Shown here: positions 26,212 through 35,668 of the stretch, in pieces
How positions within the stretch are numbered: position 1 is the first letter of the stretch
Layout of the letters: each line of letters opens with the position of its first letter
Assembly: GCF_008015755.1 (NCBI RefSeq)
Contig: NZ_SSGF01000036.1
Location: 1-39,181 of the forward strand
Direction of reading: 5' to 3'
Source of the DNA: Methylophilus sp.
GTDB taxonomy: Bacteria; Pseudomonadota; Gammaproteobacteria; Burkholderiales; Methylophilaceae
DNA length: 39,181 nucleotides
The notes under the pieces: generated by a model
What the model was told of the DNA's origin: nothing
What the model saw: the letters and a program-made list of their open reading frames with translations, nothing else
The model's database searches: none
Program-made: the position numbers and the translations under genes

Positions 26212-26772
26212 ATGGCGGTTCAACGCATTTTAGGCATAGACCCCGGCTTGAGAATCACCGGCTTTGGGGTGATTGAAGCGGTGGATGGCAAGTTGTCGTA
26301 TGTCACCAGTGGCGTGATTAAAACGGCGGCGGCTAAAAAAAGTGCAGAGGGCGAGCCGGAAAAAGAAGCTTTGCCTGAGCGGCTTAAAGTGATTCTGGAT
26401 GGCTTGTTTGAAGTGATTGCCACTTACCAGCCGACGCAAGTGGCGATTGAAAAAGTGTTCGTCAACGTCAATCCGCAGTCGACCTTGTTGCTGGGCCAGG
26501 CGCGAGGCGCCGCCATTTCAGCAGCGGTGATCCGGCAATTGCCTGTGGCGGAATATACGGCATTGCAAGTCAAACAGTCGGTGGTGGGTAATGGTCATGC
26601 GCAAAAAGAGCAGGTGCAAGAGATGGTTAAGCGCTTGCTTAAATTGCCTGCAACACCCAGTCCGGATTCTGCCGATGCATTGGCGTGTGCCATCTGTCAC
26701 GCACATGGCGGCCAGGGCTTGGGCGCACTAGCGACCACCGGATTTAGAGTTAAAAATGGAAGATTAGTATGA
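26212..26772 (+). CDS. ruvC: Crossover junction endodeoxyribonuclease RuvC
   Basis: RuvC cuts Holliday junctions symmetrically in homologous recombination. The 186-residue protein has the catalytic aspartate D10 (LGIDPGLR), the acidic residue in QVAIEKVF and the C-terminal [16 protein letters not shown] Lys/Ala/Glu-rich insert of about 20 residues (about 40-60) is slightly longer than usual. ATG 26212 starts at [15 protein letters not shown] extension upstream is not supported. The stop overlaps ruvA by four bases (ATGA), giving translational coupling. Confidence 0.95.
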   Translation: MAVQRILGIDPGLRITGFGVIEAVDGKLSYVTSGVIKTAAAKKSAEGEPEKEALPERLKVILDGLFEVIATYQPTQVAIEKVFVNVNPQSTLLLGQARGAAISAAVIRQLPVAEYTALQVKQSVVGNGHAQKEQVQEMVKRLLKLPATPSPDSADALACAICHAHGGQGLGALATTGFRVKNGRLV

Positions 26773-27344
26773 TTGCGCGTTTGCAAGGTCGTTTGCTGGA
26801 AAAGTCACCGCCTCTGATTGTGATTGATTGCAATGGCGTCGGCTATGAAGTGGAGGTGCCCATGAGCACTTTCTACAACTTGCCTGAGCTGGGCCAGCCG
26901 GTGCAAATATTGACACATATGGTGGTACGTGAAGATGCGCAATTACTGTATGGGTTTGGCAGTGAGCAGGAGAAAAATACCTTCAAGCAATTGCTGAAGG
27001 TAAACGGTATTGGTGCCAAGTCTGCGCTGTCTATTCTCAGTGGCGTCAGCGTCAATGATTTAATGCTGGCCGTCAGCCAGCAAGAAGTTTCCATGCTGAC
27101 ACGCATCCCTGGCATCGGTAAAAAAACCGCCGAGCGTTTATTGCTGGAGCTCAAAGACAAGTTTGTGGTGACTGGCTCTACGTCGGCGCAACCATCGGCC
27201 AAAGCAGCGACGGATGATATCCTCAATGCGCTGGTGGCCCTGGGTTATAACGAACGTGAAGCCTCTGCGACCGTTAAGTTGCTGGAGCCGGGCATCAGTG
27301 TCAGCGATGGTATACGCCAGGCTTTGAAATATCTGGCCAAGTAA
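26769..27344 (+). CDS. ruvA: Holliday junction branch migration protein RuvA
   Basis: RuvA binds the four-way junction and loads the RuvB motor. The 191-residue protein has the N-terminal OB fold ([20 protein letters not shown]), helix-hairpin-helix motifs near [13 protein letters not shown] and [13 protein letters not shown], and the C-terminal domain III that contacts RuvB. It overlaps ruvC by four bases and lies 136 bases before ruvB. Confidence 0.96.
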   Translation: MIARLQGRLLEKSPPLIVIDCNGVGYEVEVPMSTFYNLPELGQPVQILTHMVVREDAQLLYGFGSEQEKNTFKQLLKVNGIGAKSALSILSGVSVNDLMLAVSQQEVSMLTRIPGIGKKTAERLLLELKDKFVVTGSTSAQPSAKAATDDILNALVALGYNEREASATVKLLEPGISVSDGIRQALKYLAK

Positions 27345-27480
27345 AGAGGCCACTGCCATGGGACATAGTCTGTAATAGTCAAACGTCGCATGGTATCATG
27401 ACAAAAAATAACTTCTCCAGTGACCGGCAATGAGGTTTTGTATTGACTAAGTTTGCTTTGCACTTCATCACTGACCACCC

Positions 27481-28527
27481 ATGATTGAAACTGATAGACT
27501 CGTCGCTCCTGCCACTGCCAGCACCCAAGAAGAGGCGCTGGAGCGTGCGTTGCGCCCCAAAGTGCTGGATGAGTATGTGGGGCAGGAAAAAGCGCGCGGT
27601 CAACTCGAAATTTTCATCAATGCTGCCCGTGGCCGCCAGGAAGCGCTGGATCATGTGTTGCTGTTTGGTCCGCCCGGTCTCGGTAAAACCACGCTTGCCC
27701 ATATTATTGCCAAAGAAATGGGCGTCAATTTACGCATGACCTCAGGCCCCGTGCTCGAGCGCGCAGGGGATTTGGCCGCCTTGCTGACCAATCTTGAACC
27801 CAATGATGTCCTGTTTATTGACGAAATCCACCGTTTAAGCCCGGTGGTCGAAGAGATTTTGTATCCGGCCATGGAAGATTACCGGCTGGATATCATGATC
27901 GGTGAAGGTCCGGCCGCACGCAGTGTGCGCCTGGATCTGCCACCGTTTACGCTGGTGGGCGCCACTACACGTGCAGGTATGCTCACTAATCCTTTACGTG
28001 ACCGTTTTGGTATCGTCGCGCGGCTGGAGTTTTACAGCCATGACGAGCTGGCCAAGATTGTCAGCCGCTCTGCCAGTTTGCTTGAAGTCGAAATGCAGCA
28101 GGCAGGCGCCTCTGAAATTGCCCGTCGTGCGCGCGGCACACCGCGCATTGCTAACCGCTTGCTGCGCCGCGTGCGCGATTATGCGCAGGTGAAGTCTGAT
28201 GGCGTGGTGACGGACAAAGTGGCGGATGCCGCCCTGAAAATGCTCGATGTCGACCAGCAGGGCCTGGACGTGATGGACCGCAAGCTGTTGCAGGCAGTGG
28301 TTGAAAAGTTTAGTGGCGGCCCGGTCGGCCTGGATAACCTGGCGGCAGCGATTGGTGAAGAGCGCGACACGATAGAAGATGTGCTGGAGCCTTATTTGAT
28401 TCAGCAAGGCTATCTCATGCGTACCCCGCGCGGGCGTGTGGCAACCTTGATGACGTATCAGCATTTTGGCCTCAAGGCGCCTGCCAGCATGGTGTCTGGT
28501 GAGTTGTGGCAAGAGGCTGGGCAGTAA
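27481..28527 (+). CDS. ruvB: Holliday junction ATP-dependent DNA helicase RuvB
   Basis: RuvB is the AAA+ motor driving branch migration. The 348-residue protein starts [10 protein letters not shown], with the conserved [13 protein letters not shown], Walker [11 protein letters not shown] (about 61-70), Walker B FIDEIHRL, sensor ATTRAG and the C-terminal winged helix (TPRGRVAT). The 136-base gap from ruvA has no clear ribosome binding site and no terminator. One base separates its stop from ybgC. Confidence 0.97.
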   Translation: MIETDRLVAPATASTQEEALERALRPKVLDEYVGQEKARGQLEIFINAARGRQEALDHVLLFGPPGLGKTTLAHIIAKEMGVNLRMTSGPVLERAGDLAALLTNLEPNDVLFIDEIHRLSPVVEEILYPAMEDYRLDIMIGEGPAARSVRLDLPPFTLVGATTRAGMLTNPLRDRFGIVARLEFYSHDELAKIVSRSASLLEVEMQQAGASEIARRARGTPRIANRLLRRVRDYAQVKSDGVVTDKVADAALKMLDVDQQGLDVMDRKLLQAVVEKFSGGPVGLDNLAAAIGEERDTIEDVLEPYLIQQGYLMRTPRGRVATLMTYQHFGLKAPASMVSGELWQEAGQ

Positions 28528-28528
28528 G

Positions 28529-28924
28529 ATGTTTGTGTTCCCGGTGCGTGTGTATTATGAAGATACCGATGCTGGTGGTGTGGTCTATCACAGTCGCTAC
28601 CTGAACTTTATGGAGCGCGCGCGGACGGAATGGTTGCGGGCGGCGGGCTTTGCCCAAAGCGCATTAAGAGAGCAAGAGCAGGTGTTGTTTGTGGTGCATA
28701 GCATGCAACTGCAATTTAAAAAACCTGCCAGACTGGATGACCAGTTACAAGTAGTCTCACGCTTGATCGAGATGAAGCGTGGCAGTTTTAGCTGCCAGCA
28801 GCAGATCCTGTGTGGCGAAACGATATTAATAGAAGCGCAGGTCAAGGTGGCCTGCGTGGATGCAGATTTATTTAAACCAACGGGTATTCCGGCCCGACTC
28901 AAAATTGCACTGGAGTCTTCATGA
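28529..28924 (+). CDS. ybgC: Acyl-CoA thioesterase YbgC (Tol-Pal associated)
   Basis: This 131-residue hot-dog fold thioesterase has the 4HBT signature YYEDTDAGGVVYHSRYLNFM, whose aspartate is catalytic. It acts on acyl-CoA or acyl-ACP in the cytoplasm and is typically the first gene of the tol-pal cluster. ATG 28529 follows the ruvB stop directly, and the stop overlaps tolQ by four bases. The upstream in-frame start (28466) lies inside ruvB and is not supported. Confidence 0.94.
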   Translation: MFVFPVRVYYEDTDAGGVVYHSRYLNFMERARTEWLRAAGFAQSALREQEQVLFVVHSMQLQFKKPARLDDQLQVVSRLIEMKRGSFSCQQQILCGETILIEAQVKVACVDADLFKPTGIPARLKIALESS

Positions 28925-29595
28925 ATGTAGCAAACGATATGTCGATTTTCACCCTGATAAGCGGGGCCAGTTTGCCAGTTCAACTGGTCATGCTGATCTT
29001 GCTGCTGACCTCACTGGTCTCCTGGTGGTATATCTTCATTAAAGTCTTTTCATTAAAGGCAGCCAATGAAAATGTCGATCAATTTGAAGCCCAGTTTTGG
29101 TCTGGTGGTGACTTGAACGAGTTGTATGAGCGTATTACTTCGGGCAGAAAAACGCCACAAGGCATGGCCAGTATTTTCCAGGCTGGTCTCAAAGAGTTTA
29201 TCCGCTACAAGCAGCAAAAAGACACCGAAGTGAGTGACGTGATGGAGGCCACTCGCCGCGCCATGCGTGCTGCTTATAACCGTGAGCTGGATGCTCTGGA
29301 TTCGCATTTGCCATTTCTGGCTTCGGTGGGTTCGGTCAGCCCGTACATCGGCTTGTTTGGCACGGTATGGGGCATTATGAACGCGTTTCGTGGCTTGTCT
29401 AACGTGGCACAAGCCACTTTGAGCCAAGTCGCACCGGGCATTGCCGAGGCCCTGGTGGCCACCGCGATTGGCCTGTTTGCAGCGATTCCGGCAGTGATTG
29501 CCTATAACCGCTTTGCGGCGGGTGTAGACCGCTTATCTGTGCGTTATGAGAGCTTTATCGAAGAATTTACCAACATTTTGCAACGTAGAGCCTGA
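28921..29595 (+). CDS. tolQ: Tol-Pal system proton channel subunit TolQ
   Basis: TolQ is an inner-membrane protein (224 residues) with three helices, forming with TolR the proton-driven motor that energises TolA for outer-membrane constriction during division. The MotA/ExbB-like domain is visible in LASVGSVSPYIGLFGTVWGIM and the PGIAEALVATAIGL helix. ATG 28921 overlaps the ybgC stop; internal ATG starts are possible but less likely. Confidence 0.95.
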   Translation: MNVANDMSIFTLISGASLPVQLVMLILLLTSLVSWWYIFIKVFSLKAANENVDQFEAQFWSGGDLNELYERITSGRKTPQGMASIFQAGLKEFIRYKQQKDTEVSDVMEATRRAMRAAYNRELDALDSHLPFLASVGSVSPYIGLFGTVWGIMNAFRGLSNVAQATLSQVAPGIAEALVATAIGLFAAIPAVIAYNRFAAGVDRLSVRYESFIEEFTNILQRRA

Positions 29596-29606
29596 TCGGA
29601 GCCACT

Positions 29607-29999
29607 ATGAGCAGAACGCGTAAACGGCGCATGATGAACCAGATTAACGTCGTGCCTTACATCGACGTCACTCTGGTATTGTTGGTGATTTTTATGGTGA
29701 CCGCGCCGATGACTAACCCCGGCATGGTTGAGTTGCCCAAGGTTGGGCAGGCGCTCAAGCAAAGTGGCGACCCGATTGTGATCACCGTGCAAAAAGAAGG
29801 CACCGTGCTGATGGAGGGCAAGGAAATGCAGCGTGACGATATGCTGGCATTGATCCGCCAACGCCTGGCTGAGGCACAAAAGCCGGTGGTGGTGTCTGCC
29901 GACAAAAACACGCCTTATGGTGAGGTGGTGTCGGTGATGGACTTGCTCAAGCAGGCGCAGGTCAATCAGGTTGGCTTGCTGTTTCAAAACGAAAAGTAA
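29607..29999 (+). CDS. tolR: Tol-Pal system protein TolR
   Basis: This 130-residue ExbD-like protein has one transmembrane helix (about 17-36) with the proton-carrying aspartate D20 (VVPYIDVTLVLLVIF), equivalent to D23 of E. coli TolR, and a periplasmic domain. GGAG lies eight bases before the ATG. The stop codon directly abuts the open TTG of tolA. Confidence 0.95.
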   Translation: MSRTRKRRMMNQINVVPYIDVTLVLLVIFMVTAPMTNPGMVELPKVGQALKQSGDPIVITVQKEGTVLMEGKEMQRDDMLALIRQRLAEAQKPVVVSADKNTPYGEVVSVMDLLKQAQVNQVGLLFQNEK

Positions 30000-30020
30000 T
30001 TGGTCAGTGATTTAAAACAG

Positions 30021-30851
30021 ATGAAAATCGCATTGTCCCCACAAGATCAGGTCATACGCAAACGTGCAGCAGTATTGTCTGTGCTGATGCATGTGTTGCT
30101 ATTCCTGGGCATGATTTTCATGGTCGACTGGAAAGCCGTGCACGTGAATCCCAGCGTGATGGAGGCGACATTATGGGACAGCTTGCCCAGTAAGCACCCC
30201 TCCAAGCCAGTGACAAAACCGGTAGAGCCAACGCCTCCGCCCCCCCCGCCTGAGCCTCAGCCTGAACCGAAACCACCTGAACCTAAGCCGCCACAAAAAG
30301 TAGCACCGCCTGAGCCGCAGGTCAAACAAGCGGAACAAGCAGCGGAAATTGCACTCAAAAAACAGGAAGATGAAAAGAAACGCCTGTTAGAGGAAGAGAA
30401 AAAGAAAGAACTTGAGCAGAAAAAACAGGAAGAAAAGCTGAAGAAAATTCAGGAAGCCCTGCGCAAGCAAGAGGAAGAAGATAAGCTGAAAAAGATCCAA
30501 GATGCCTTGCGCCAACAGGACATGGATGCACAGCAATCCGCCGCCTCAGCAGCGGTTGACCCTTCCGTGCTCAACTATTATATGGGGCTAATGAGCCGTA
30601 AAATTCGCAATAATGTGAATTCTGGCTTGTGTCCGGTGACTAATCCGGAATTGCTGGTTGACATACAGATGACCAATTCGGGTGATATATCTGGTATGCC
30701 CAAGTTGATTAAAGGCTCTGGTGATGCCGTTTGTGATGACGCGGTCATTCGTGCCATTTTGGCGGCAAAACCGTTTGAGATGCCCGATGATCCGGCCGCG
30801 CGCAAGAAAATGGTGGATCAAATCCGTTTGAAATTCAGGCCGCGCAGCTAA
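30021..30851 (+). CDS. tolA: Tol-Pal system protein TolA
   Basis: TolA (276 residues as annotated) spans the periplasm and links TolQR to Pal/TolB. It has an N-terminal transmembrane helix (about 17-34), a Pro-rich segment (about 60-95), a charged Lys/Glu coiled coil (about 95-165) and a C-terminal TolA/TonB-like domain with two cysteines. It is much shorter than E. coli TolA (421). The start is uncertain: TTG at 30000, directly after the tolR stop, would add seven residues; ATG 30021 puts the helix at the usual distance. It belongs to the tolQRAB-pal-cpoB operon. Confidence 0.9.
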   Translation: MKIALSPQDQVIRKRAAVLSVLMHVLLFLGMIFMVDWKAVHVNPSVMEATLWDSLPSKHPSKPVTKPVEPTPPPPPPEPQPEPKPPEPKPPQKVAPPEPQVKQAEQAAEIALKKQEDEKKRLLEEEKKKELEQKKQEEKLKKIQEALRKQEEEDKLKKIQDALRQQDMDAQQSAASAAVDPSVLNYYMGLMSRKIRNNVNSGLCPVTNPELLVDIQMTNSGDISGMPKLIKGSGDAVCDDAVIRAILAAKPFEMPDDPAARKKMVDQIRLKFRPRS

Positions 30852-30909
30852 TACAGCCATGACGGTGAACACGCTTTTCGTTATAATTCTTGTCTATAAG
30901 CAAACCAAA

Positions 30910-32244
30910 ATGAATAAAACTGTGACCATGCAACATTTTAAAAATGGTTTGATCCATTTTTTGTCTCACAACATCGGTGCTGGCGTACTGCTCTGGATGT
31001 TTGCGCTTCCAGCCCAGGCAGCCCTCGAACTCGAGATCAGCGGCGGTAGCGCGATCCAGATTCCGGTCGCGATTTTGCCGATGGCTGAGTCCGGCGCGGC
31101 GTCATCCGGCAGTCGTCTGCATGAAATCATCAGCAATGATCTGCGTGGTAGCGGCATGTTCCGCATTATCAATACCAGCGGCATGCCTGCCTTGCCAACC
31201 AGCGCCTCACAAATTAAATACACCGACTGGACCGCACTCAAAGCGCAAGGCCTGAGCCTGGGCGAGGTACAGCAAGTGGGCGGTAATTTAAAAGTATCTG
31301 TACAAGTGATGGATGTGTTGCGCCAGACCGCTTTGTTGCAGTTGACTTATACCGTCTCGCCCAGCCAATACCGCCATGTCGCGCATTTGATCGCTGATCA
31401 GATTTATGAAAAGTTTACTGGACAGCCAGGCGCGTTTTCGACGCGTATTGCCTACGTGACCAAGGTGGGTAAACGCTTCACGCTGCAGATTGCAGACTAC
31501 GATGGCTTTAATGCGCAAACGCTGGTGTCCTCTAACGAGCCGATTATTTCACCGGCTTGGTCGCCTGACGGCAGCAAAATGGCCTATGTCTCGTTTGAGA
31601 AAAAGAAACCGATTGTATTCGTGCAATCCCTGTATACCGGTGAACGTAAAGTGGTGGCCAACTTTAAAGGCAATAACAGCGCGCCAGCCTGGGCGCCGGA
31701 TGGCAGCAAATTGGCCGTGGTGCTGACTTACGGCGCTAACTCGCAGATTTATACTATCTCTGCCGACGGGTCTAATTTGCAACAGGTCACAAAAAGCAGT
31801 TCAATTGACACCGAGCCCGCGTTTTCACCCGATGGCCAATCGATTTATTTCAGCTCTGACCGTGGCGGTCGTCCACAGATTTATAAAGTGCCCGCGTCAG
31901 GCGGTTCTGCCTCTCGTGTGACATTTGAAGGTAGTTATAATGTGAGTCCGCGCTTTTCACCAGATGGCAAATACCTGACCTATATCCGCAATGATGGCGG
32001 TTCGTTCAAGGTGGCTGTTCAGGATTTGGGCACCGGTGATGTGAAAGTGCTCAGCACCGGCTCGCAAGATGAATCCCCCAGCTTTGCCCCTAATTCGCGT
32101 ACCATTATGTATGCAACCCGTGTTGGCGGCAAAGGCACGCTGGCGACTGTCACTGTTGATGGTTTAGTCAGGCAGCGTTTGTCAGAAGCGGGCGGAGATA
32201 TTCGTGAACCTGCCTGGGGACCTGCTCAAGCAGCGCCCAAGTAG
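30910..32244 (+). CDS. tolB: Tol-Pal system translocation protein TolB
   Basis: TolB is a periplasmic protein of 444 residues (as annotated) with a signal peptide ending near ALPAQA, an N-terminal TolB domain and a six-bladed beta-propeller with repeated SPAWSPDGSKMAYVS-type blades (about 215-430). It binds Pal and TolA. ATG 30910 gives MNKTVTMQ and a signal sequence; the ATGs at 30859 and 30928 are alternatives, and none has a strong ribosome binding site. It follows tolA in the same operon. Confidence 0.94.
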   Translation: MNKTVTMQHFKNGLIHFLSHNIGAGVLLWMFALPAQAALELEISGGSAIQIPVAILPMAESGAASSGSRLHEIISNDLRGSGMFRIINTSGMPALPTSASQIKYTDWTALKAQGLSLGEVQQVGGNLKVSVQVMDVLRQTALLQLTYTVSPSQYRHVAHLIADQIYEKFTGQPGAFSTRIAYVTKVGKRFTLQIADYDGFNAQTLVSSNEPIISPAWSPDGSKMAYVSFEKKKPIVFVQSLYTGERKVVANFKGNNSAPAWAPDGSKLAVVLTYGANSQIYTISADGSNLQQVTKSSSIDTEPAFSPDGQSIYFSSDRGGRPQIYKVPASGGSASRVTFEGSYNVSPRFSPDGKYLTYIRNDGGSFKVAVQDLGTGDVKVLSTGSQDESPSFAPNSRTIMYATRVGGKGTLATVTVDGLVRQRLSEAGGDIREPAWGPAQAAPK

Positions 32245-32290
32245 TCTATCCGTGGTCAATTTATTTAGTCACTCATTTTAAGGAGAAAGT

Positions 32291-32845
32291 ATGAACAAGA
32301 CAATTTGGACAGTTGCAGCACTTGCATTGGTGTTGACTGCTTGTAAAAGCACCCCGATGAACCCAGCAAAAGTGGAAGATTCCAGCGTGACTCGCCCGAT
32401 GACGAACTCACAAGGCAAATCAGGCGCTGACAGCGCTGCCAGTACAGACAAAATCAACATCAAAACCGTCGACGTTGACACCAGCAAAGACGAGCTGAGC
32501 GCTGCTGAGCTGGCAAAACGTCAAGTGTTCTTTGACTATGACAGCGATGCGATTCGTGAAGAGTACAAAGCGCTGGTGGCTAACCACGCTAAATACCTGG
32601 TCGCGCATCCACAAACTAAAGTGGTACTGCAAGGTAACACCGATGAGCGTGGTACACACGAGTACAACCTGGCATTGGGTCAACGCCGTTCAGTGGCTGT
32701 TAAAAACGCGTTGAATGTATTGGGCGTAAGCGATAGCCAAATCGAAACAGTCAGTTACGGTGAAGAGCGTTCTAAGCAAAATTGTGCTGATGACGGTTGC
32801 TTCCAGCAAGATCGTCGCGTAGACATCGTCTATGCAGGTCAGTAA
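32291..32845 (+). CDS. pal: Peptidoglycan-associated lipoprotein Pal
   Basis: This 184-residue outer-membrane lipoprotein has the lipobox LTAC (acylated C18) and an OmpA-type peptidoglycan-binding domain (VFFDYDSDAIREEYK, NTDERGTHEYN, ALGQRRSVAVKNAL). It anchors the outer membrane to peptidoglycan and interacts with TolA and TolB. AAGGAG precedes the ATG. The gene overlaps the next reading frame by 14 bases. Confidence 0.97.
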   Translation: MNKTIWTVAALALVLTACKSTPMNPAKVEDSSVTRPMTNSQGKSGADSAASTDKINIKTVDVDTSKDELSAAELAKRQVFFDYDSDAIREEYKALVANHAKYLVAHPQTKVVLQGNTDERGTHEYNLALGQRRSVAVKNALNVLGVSDSQIETVSYGEERSKQNCADDGCFQQDRRVDIVYAGQ

Positions 32846-33689
32846 TTTGCGACTGTCTGCTGCTTTGATCGCCTTGGGCCTGGCTGTTTCATCAGCCAGC
32901 CAGGCGGCTTTGTTTGACGACACCGAGGCCAGAAAACGGATTCTCGAGTTGGAAAACAAGCAAACCTCTGAGCATGATGCGCAACAAAAAGCCATCACTG
33001 ACTTGACGCGTACCCAGCAATCGCTGGATAGGCGAGTACAAAGCCTGGAAGCCCTGATCAATGGTAAGGGCTTGCTCGACATGCAAAACCAGTTGGAACA
33101 GATCAGGCAAGATGTGGCACAGCTCAAGGGTGACCTTGAGGTGGTGACTCATCAGCTGGAAGACATGCGTACCAAGCAAAGTGCTTCTTACACTGATCTT
33201 GATACACGTGTGCGTAAGCTGGAAACGCTGGCGCAGTCAGTGACCAGTGGCCAAATGCCTGTCACTTCTACTAATGGTAGTGGTGATACCAAGTCTGATG
33301 TTTCACAGCAGGAATCCACTGCGTTTGCTGAGGCGGAGTCTTTAAATCAGGCAGGCAAGTATAAAGAGGCATTTAATGCTTATGATGCCTTTTTGAAAAG
33401 CTATTCCGGCAGTAAGTTAGCGCCCGATGCTTTATATGGCATGGGTTATACCCAGTTTGCATTGAAGAGCTATAAGTCTTCAGCGGCAACGCAGCAGAAA
33501 TTTTTGGATAGCTATGCTACACATGCGTTGGCGCCCAATGCCATGCTTAACCTGGCAAATAGTCAGATTCAGCTGGGGCAGATTCCGGCCGCCAAAAAAA
33601 CCCTGAAAGACTTGATTGCCGCTTATCCGTCAGCAGAAGTGACGCCGAGTGCGCAAAAACGCCTGAAGGTGTTGGAAAGTATCAAATAG
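32832..33689 (+). CDS. cpoB: Cell division coordinator CpoB (YbgF)
   Basis: CpoB is a periplasmic protein (285 residues) coordinating peptidoglycan synthesis with outer-membrane constriction. It has a signal peptide ending SQA (residue 24), an N-terminal coiled coil (about 35-110), a Ser/Thr/Gly linker and a C-terminal TPR domain (about 160-280; QAGKYKEAFNAYDAFLKSY). The ATG is inside the end of pal, giving a 14-base overlap and likely coupling. It is the last gene of the tol-pal unit. Confidence 0.93.
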   Translation: MQVSNLRLSAALIALGLAVSSASQAALFDDTEARKRILELENKQTSEHDAQQKAITDLTRTQQSLDRRVQSLEALINGKGLLDMQNQLEQIRQDVAQLKGDLEVVTHQLEDMRTKQSASYTDLDTRVRKLETLAQSVTSGQMPVTSTNGSGDTKSDVSQQESTAFAEAESLNQAGKYKEAFNAYDAFLKSYSGSKLAPDALYGMGYTQFALKSYKSSAATQQKFLDSYATHALAPNAMLNLANSQIQLGQIPAAKKTLKDLIAAYPSAEVTPSAQKRLKVLESIK

Positions 33690-33702
33690 CAGATTTTCGT
33701 TA

Positions 33703-33729
33703 TTGAAATTAGCTTATTTCGGCGATAAT
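33703..33729 (+). promoter_or_regulatory. Weak candidate promoter before queE
   Basis: TTGAAA (33703-33708) and GATAAT (33724-33729) are separated by 15 bases, slightly short. If used, transcription would start inside or just before the terminator hairpin preceding queE. Confidence 0.25.
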
Positions 33730-33731
33730 AG

Positions 33732-33765
33732 CGGGCAGATAGCAATATCTGCCCGTTTATTTTTT
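33732..33765 (+). terminator. Rho-independent terminator between cpoB and queE
   Basis: A perfect 10-bp stem CGGGCAGATA/TATCTGCCCG (33732-33741 with 33746-33755) with a GCAA loop is followed by a T-rich tract (33756-33765). It ends only eight bases before the queE ATG. It closes the tol-pal operon but may also act as an attenuator for queE. Confidence 0.85.
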
Positions 33766-33773
33766 ACATCCCC

Positions 33774-34415
33774 ATGACCACACTCAGAATTTTCGAGATT
33801 TTCTATTCCTTGCAGGGCGAAAGCTCGCGCGTTGGCCTGCCTACCATTTTTATTCGCCTGACCGGTTGTCCGCTACGTTGTGGCTATTGCGATACCGAGT
33901 ACGCGTTTAAAGGCGGCAGCAATATGACGCTGGATGACATCATGCAGCAGATTGCCGCTTACGGCACACCTTATGTCTGTGTGACGGGGGGCGAGCCGTT
34001 GGCGCAAAAGCCCTGTATCGATTTATTGACCCGCTTAAGTGATGCTGGTTACCAAGTGTCGCTGGAGACCAGTGGCGCCATGGATATTGCACCAGTCGAT
34101 CCGCGCGTTAAGGTGATTATGGATATTAAAACCCCGGGCTCGGGTGAGGTGGAAAAAAACCGCTGGGAAAACCTGCCGCTGCTTAAAGCAGGGGACGAAG
34201 TGAAGTGGGTGATTTGTAGTCGTGAAGATTTTGACTGGGCTAAGCAGATGATAGAAACCCGTCCGTTTCCTGCGCAGTGTGACCAGTTATTTTCCCCAAG
34301 TTTTCATGATGTGAGTGGTGAAACACTCGCCAGCTGGATTTTGCAGGATCACCTCAAGGTGCGCATGCAATTGCAATTGCACAAAATCCTCTGGGGCGAG
34401 AAGCAAGGAGTATAA
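33774..34415 (+). CDS. queE: 7-carboxy-7-deazaguanine synthase QueE
   Basis: QueE is a radical-SAM enzyme making 7-carboxy-7-deazaguanine in queuosine/preQ0 synthesis. The 213-residue protein has the cluster-binding cysteines C32, C36 and C39 (CPLRCGYC) and the N-terminal [18 protein letters not shown] of the proteobacterial subfamily. The start has no ribosome binding site and lies eight bases after a T-rich terminator, so expression is likely low or regulated. It is followed at once by queC. Confidence 0.93.
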   Translation: MTTLRIFEIFYSLQGESSRVGLPTIFIRLTGCPLRCGYCDTEYAFKGGSNMTLDDIMQQIAAYGTPYVCVTGGEPLAQKPCIDLLTRLSDAGYQVSLETSGAMDIAPVDPRVKVIMDIKTPGSGEVEKNRWENLPLLKAGDEVKWVICSREDFDWAKQMIETRPFPAQCDQLFSPSFHDVSGETLASWILQDHLKVRMQLQLHKILWGEKQGV

Positions 34416-34416
34416 G

Positions 34417-35118
34417 TTGGTCGTATCAAACAAACCCAAAGCGGTTATTTTGCTCTCTGGCGGGCTAGATTCCAGTACCGTGCTGGCGATTGCCAAATCG
34501 CAAGGCTATGACTGCTACTGCCTGAGCCTGGATTATCACCAGCGCCACAATGTTGAGTTGCTGGCGGCGCAACGCGTGGCGAGAGCGCTGGGTGCCACCG
34601 AACATAAAACCGTGCAACTGGATTTGTCCCTGTTTGGCGGTTCTGCACTCACGGACAGCACTATCGCTGTGCCCGAGCAGGAAACGCAAGGTATTCCGGT
34701 GACTTACGTGCCTGCGCGTAACACGATTATGTTGTCGTTGGCATTGGCCTGGGCCGAGGTGTTACAGTCGAGAGATATTTTTATCGGCGTCAATGCGCTG
34801 GATTATTCAGGCTACCCGGATTGCCGGGGTGAATATGTCAAAGCTTTCCAGCAAATGGCTAATCTGGCGACCAAGGCGGCAGTAGAGGGTCAGACGATTA
34901 CGGTGCATGCGCCACTAATAGAGATGACCAAAGCGGATATTATTCGCAGCGGCCATGCCTTGGGGCTGGATTACGGGTTAACCGTGTCCTGCTATCAGGC
35001 CAATCAGCAGGGCGCTGCCTGTGGGATGTGTGATTCCTGTCGTTTCCGCAAGGCAGGGTTCGCGCAAGCCGGAGTGGCTGATCCTACACCGTATGTAGGC
35101 GCATCTTCTGGTGCGTGA
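34417..35118 (+). CDS. queC: 7-cyano-7-deazaguanine synthase QueC (TTG start)
   Basis: QueC converts the QueE product to preQ0 using ATP and ammonia. The protein has the ATP-loop [10 protein letters not shown] and the zinc-binding C-terminal cysteines (CYQ...CGMCDSC). The start is taken as TTG 34417, because AAGGAG lies six bases upstream and the queE stop is just two bases before it; an ATG at 34315 lies inside queE and would add a Cys-rich, non-homologous extension. The product has 233 residues. No ATG is available near the conserved N-terminus. Confidence 0.93.
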   Translation: MVVSNKPKAVILLSGGLDSSTVLAIAKSQGYDCYCLSLDYHQRHNVELLAAQRVARALGATEHKTVQLDLSLFGGSALTDSTIAVPEQETQGIPVTYVPARNTIMLSLALAWAEVLQSRDIFIGVNALDYSGYPDCRGEYVKAFQQMANLATKAAVEGQTITVHAPLIEMTKADIIRSGHALGLDYGLTVSCYQANQQGAACGMCDSCRFRKAGFAQAGVADPTPYVGASSGA

Positions 35119-35125
35119 AAAACAC

Positions 35126-35155
35126 TTGCCATGCTTTAATAATATCAAGTATAAT
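35126..35155 (+). promoter_or_regulatory. Candidate sigma-70 promoter of rpsP operon
   Basis: TTGCCA (35126-35131) and a perfect TATAAT (35150-35155) are separated by 18 bases in the 81-base gap before rpsP. Transcription should start near 35162, giving a leader of about 38 bases. Confidence 0.65.
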
Positions 35156-35199
35156 CCGCGCCTTTCTGCAAAGAAATTCAATTTTAAGAGAACAAGATT

Positions 35200-35646
35200 A
35201 TGGTCGTTATTCGTTTATCACGTGGTGGCTCCAAAAAAAACCCGTTCTACAGCCTGGTTGTAGCAGATTCGCGCAACCGTCGTGACGGTCGTTTTATCGA
35301 GCGCGTTGGTTTCTACAATCCATCTGCACGCGCTGGCGCTGAAGGCTTGCGTATCGATGAAGCACGTACACAATACTGGGTGGACAACGGTGCACAACTG
35401 TCTGAGACCGTGGCACGTTTGGTAAAATTCCACGCTAAAGGCGCTGAAGGTATGGCTGCTGTTAAAGCGAAAGAAGTTGCCAAAGCCGAAGCTGCTAAAG
35501 AAAAAGCAATCGCTGAAGCTGCTGCCAAGTTGAAAGCTGAAGCTGACGCCGCCGCTGCAGAAGCTGCCGCAAAAGCCAAAGCAGATGCTGAAGCTGCTGC
35601 CGCTGCGGAAGCCGCCGCTGCTGCTGAAACACCAGCTGCTGAGTAA
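35200..35646 (+). CDS. rpsP: Small ribosomal subunit protein bS16 with long Ala/Glu/Lys tail
   Basis: Residues 1-80 are a standard S16 protein ([19 protein letters not shown]...RLVKFHAK). Residues 81-148 add a low-complexity tail, over half alanine with Glu, Lys and Asp, predicted as a charged helix. Most bacterial S16 proteins have 80-100 residues, so this extension is unusual though similar tails occur in some relatives. It heads the conserved rpsP-rimM-trmD-rplS operon. Confidence 0.96.
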   Translation: MVVIRLSRGGSKKNPFYSLVVADSRNRRDGRFIERVGFYNPSARAGAEGLRIDEARTQYWVDNGAQLSETVARLVKFHAKGAEGMAAVKAKEVAKAEAAKEKAIAEAAAKLKAEADAAAAEAAAKAKADAEAAAAAEAAAAAETPAAE

Positions 35647-35668
35647 TTGTTACCGCGCCTAACTTTAT

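Noticed and set aside
27994..28512. 172-codon minus-strand frame inside ruvB
   Set aside because: It is antisense to conserved ruvB codons and its composition is typical of shadow frames.
33732..33773. preQ1 riboswitch before queE
   Set aside because: Only a simple hairpin plus T-tract is seen; the conserved C-rich loop and A-rich tail of class I preQ1 riboswitches are absent.
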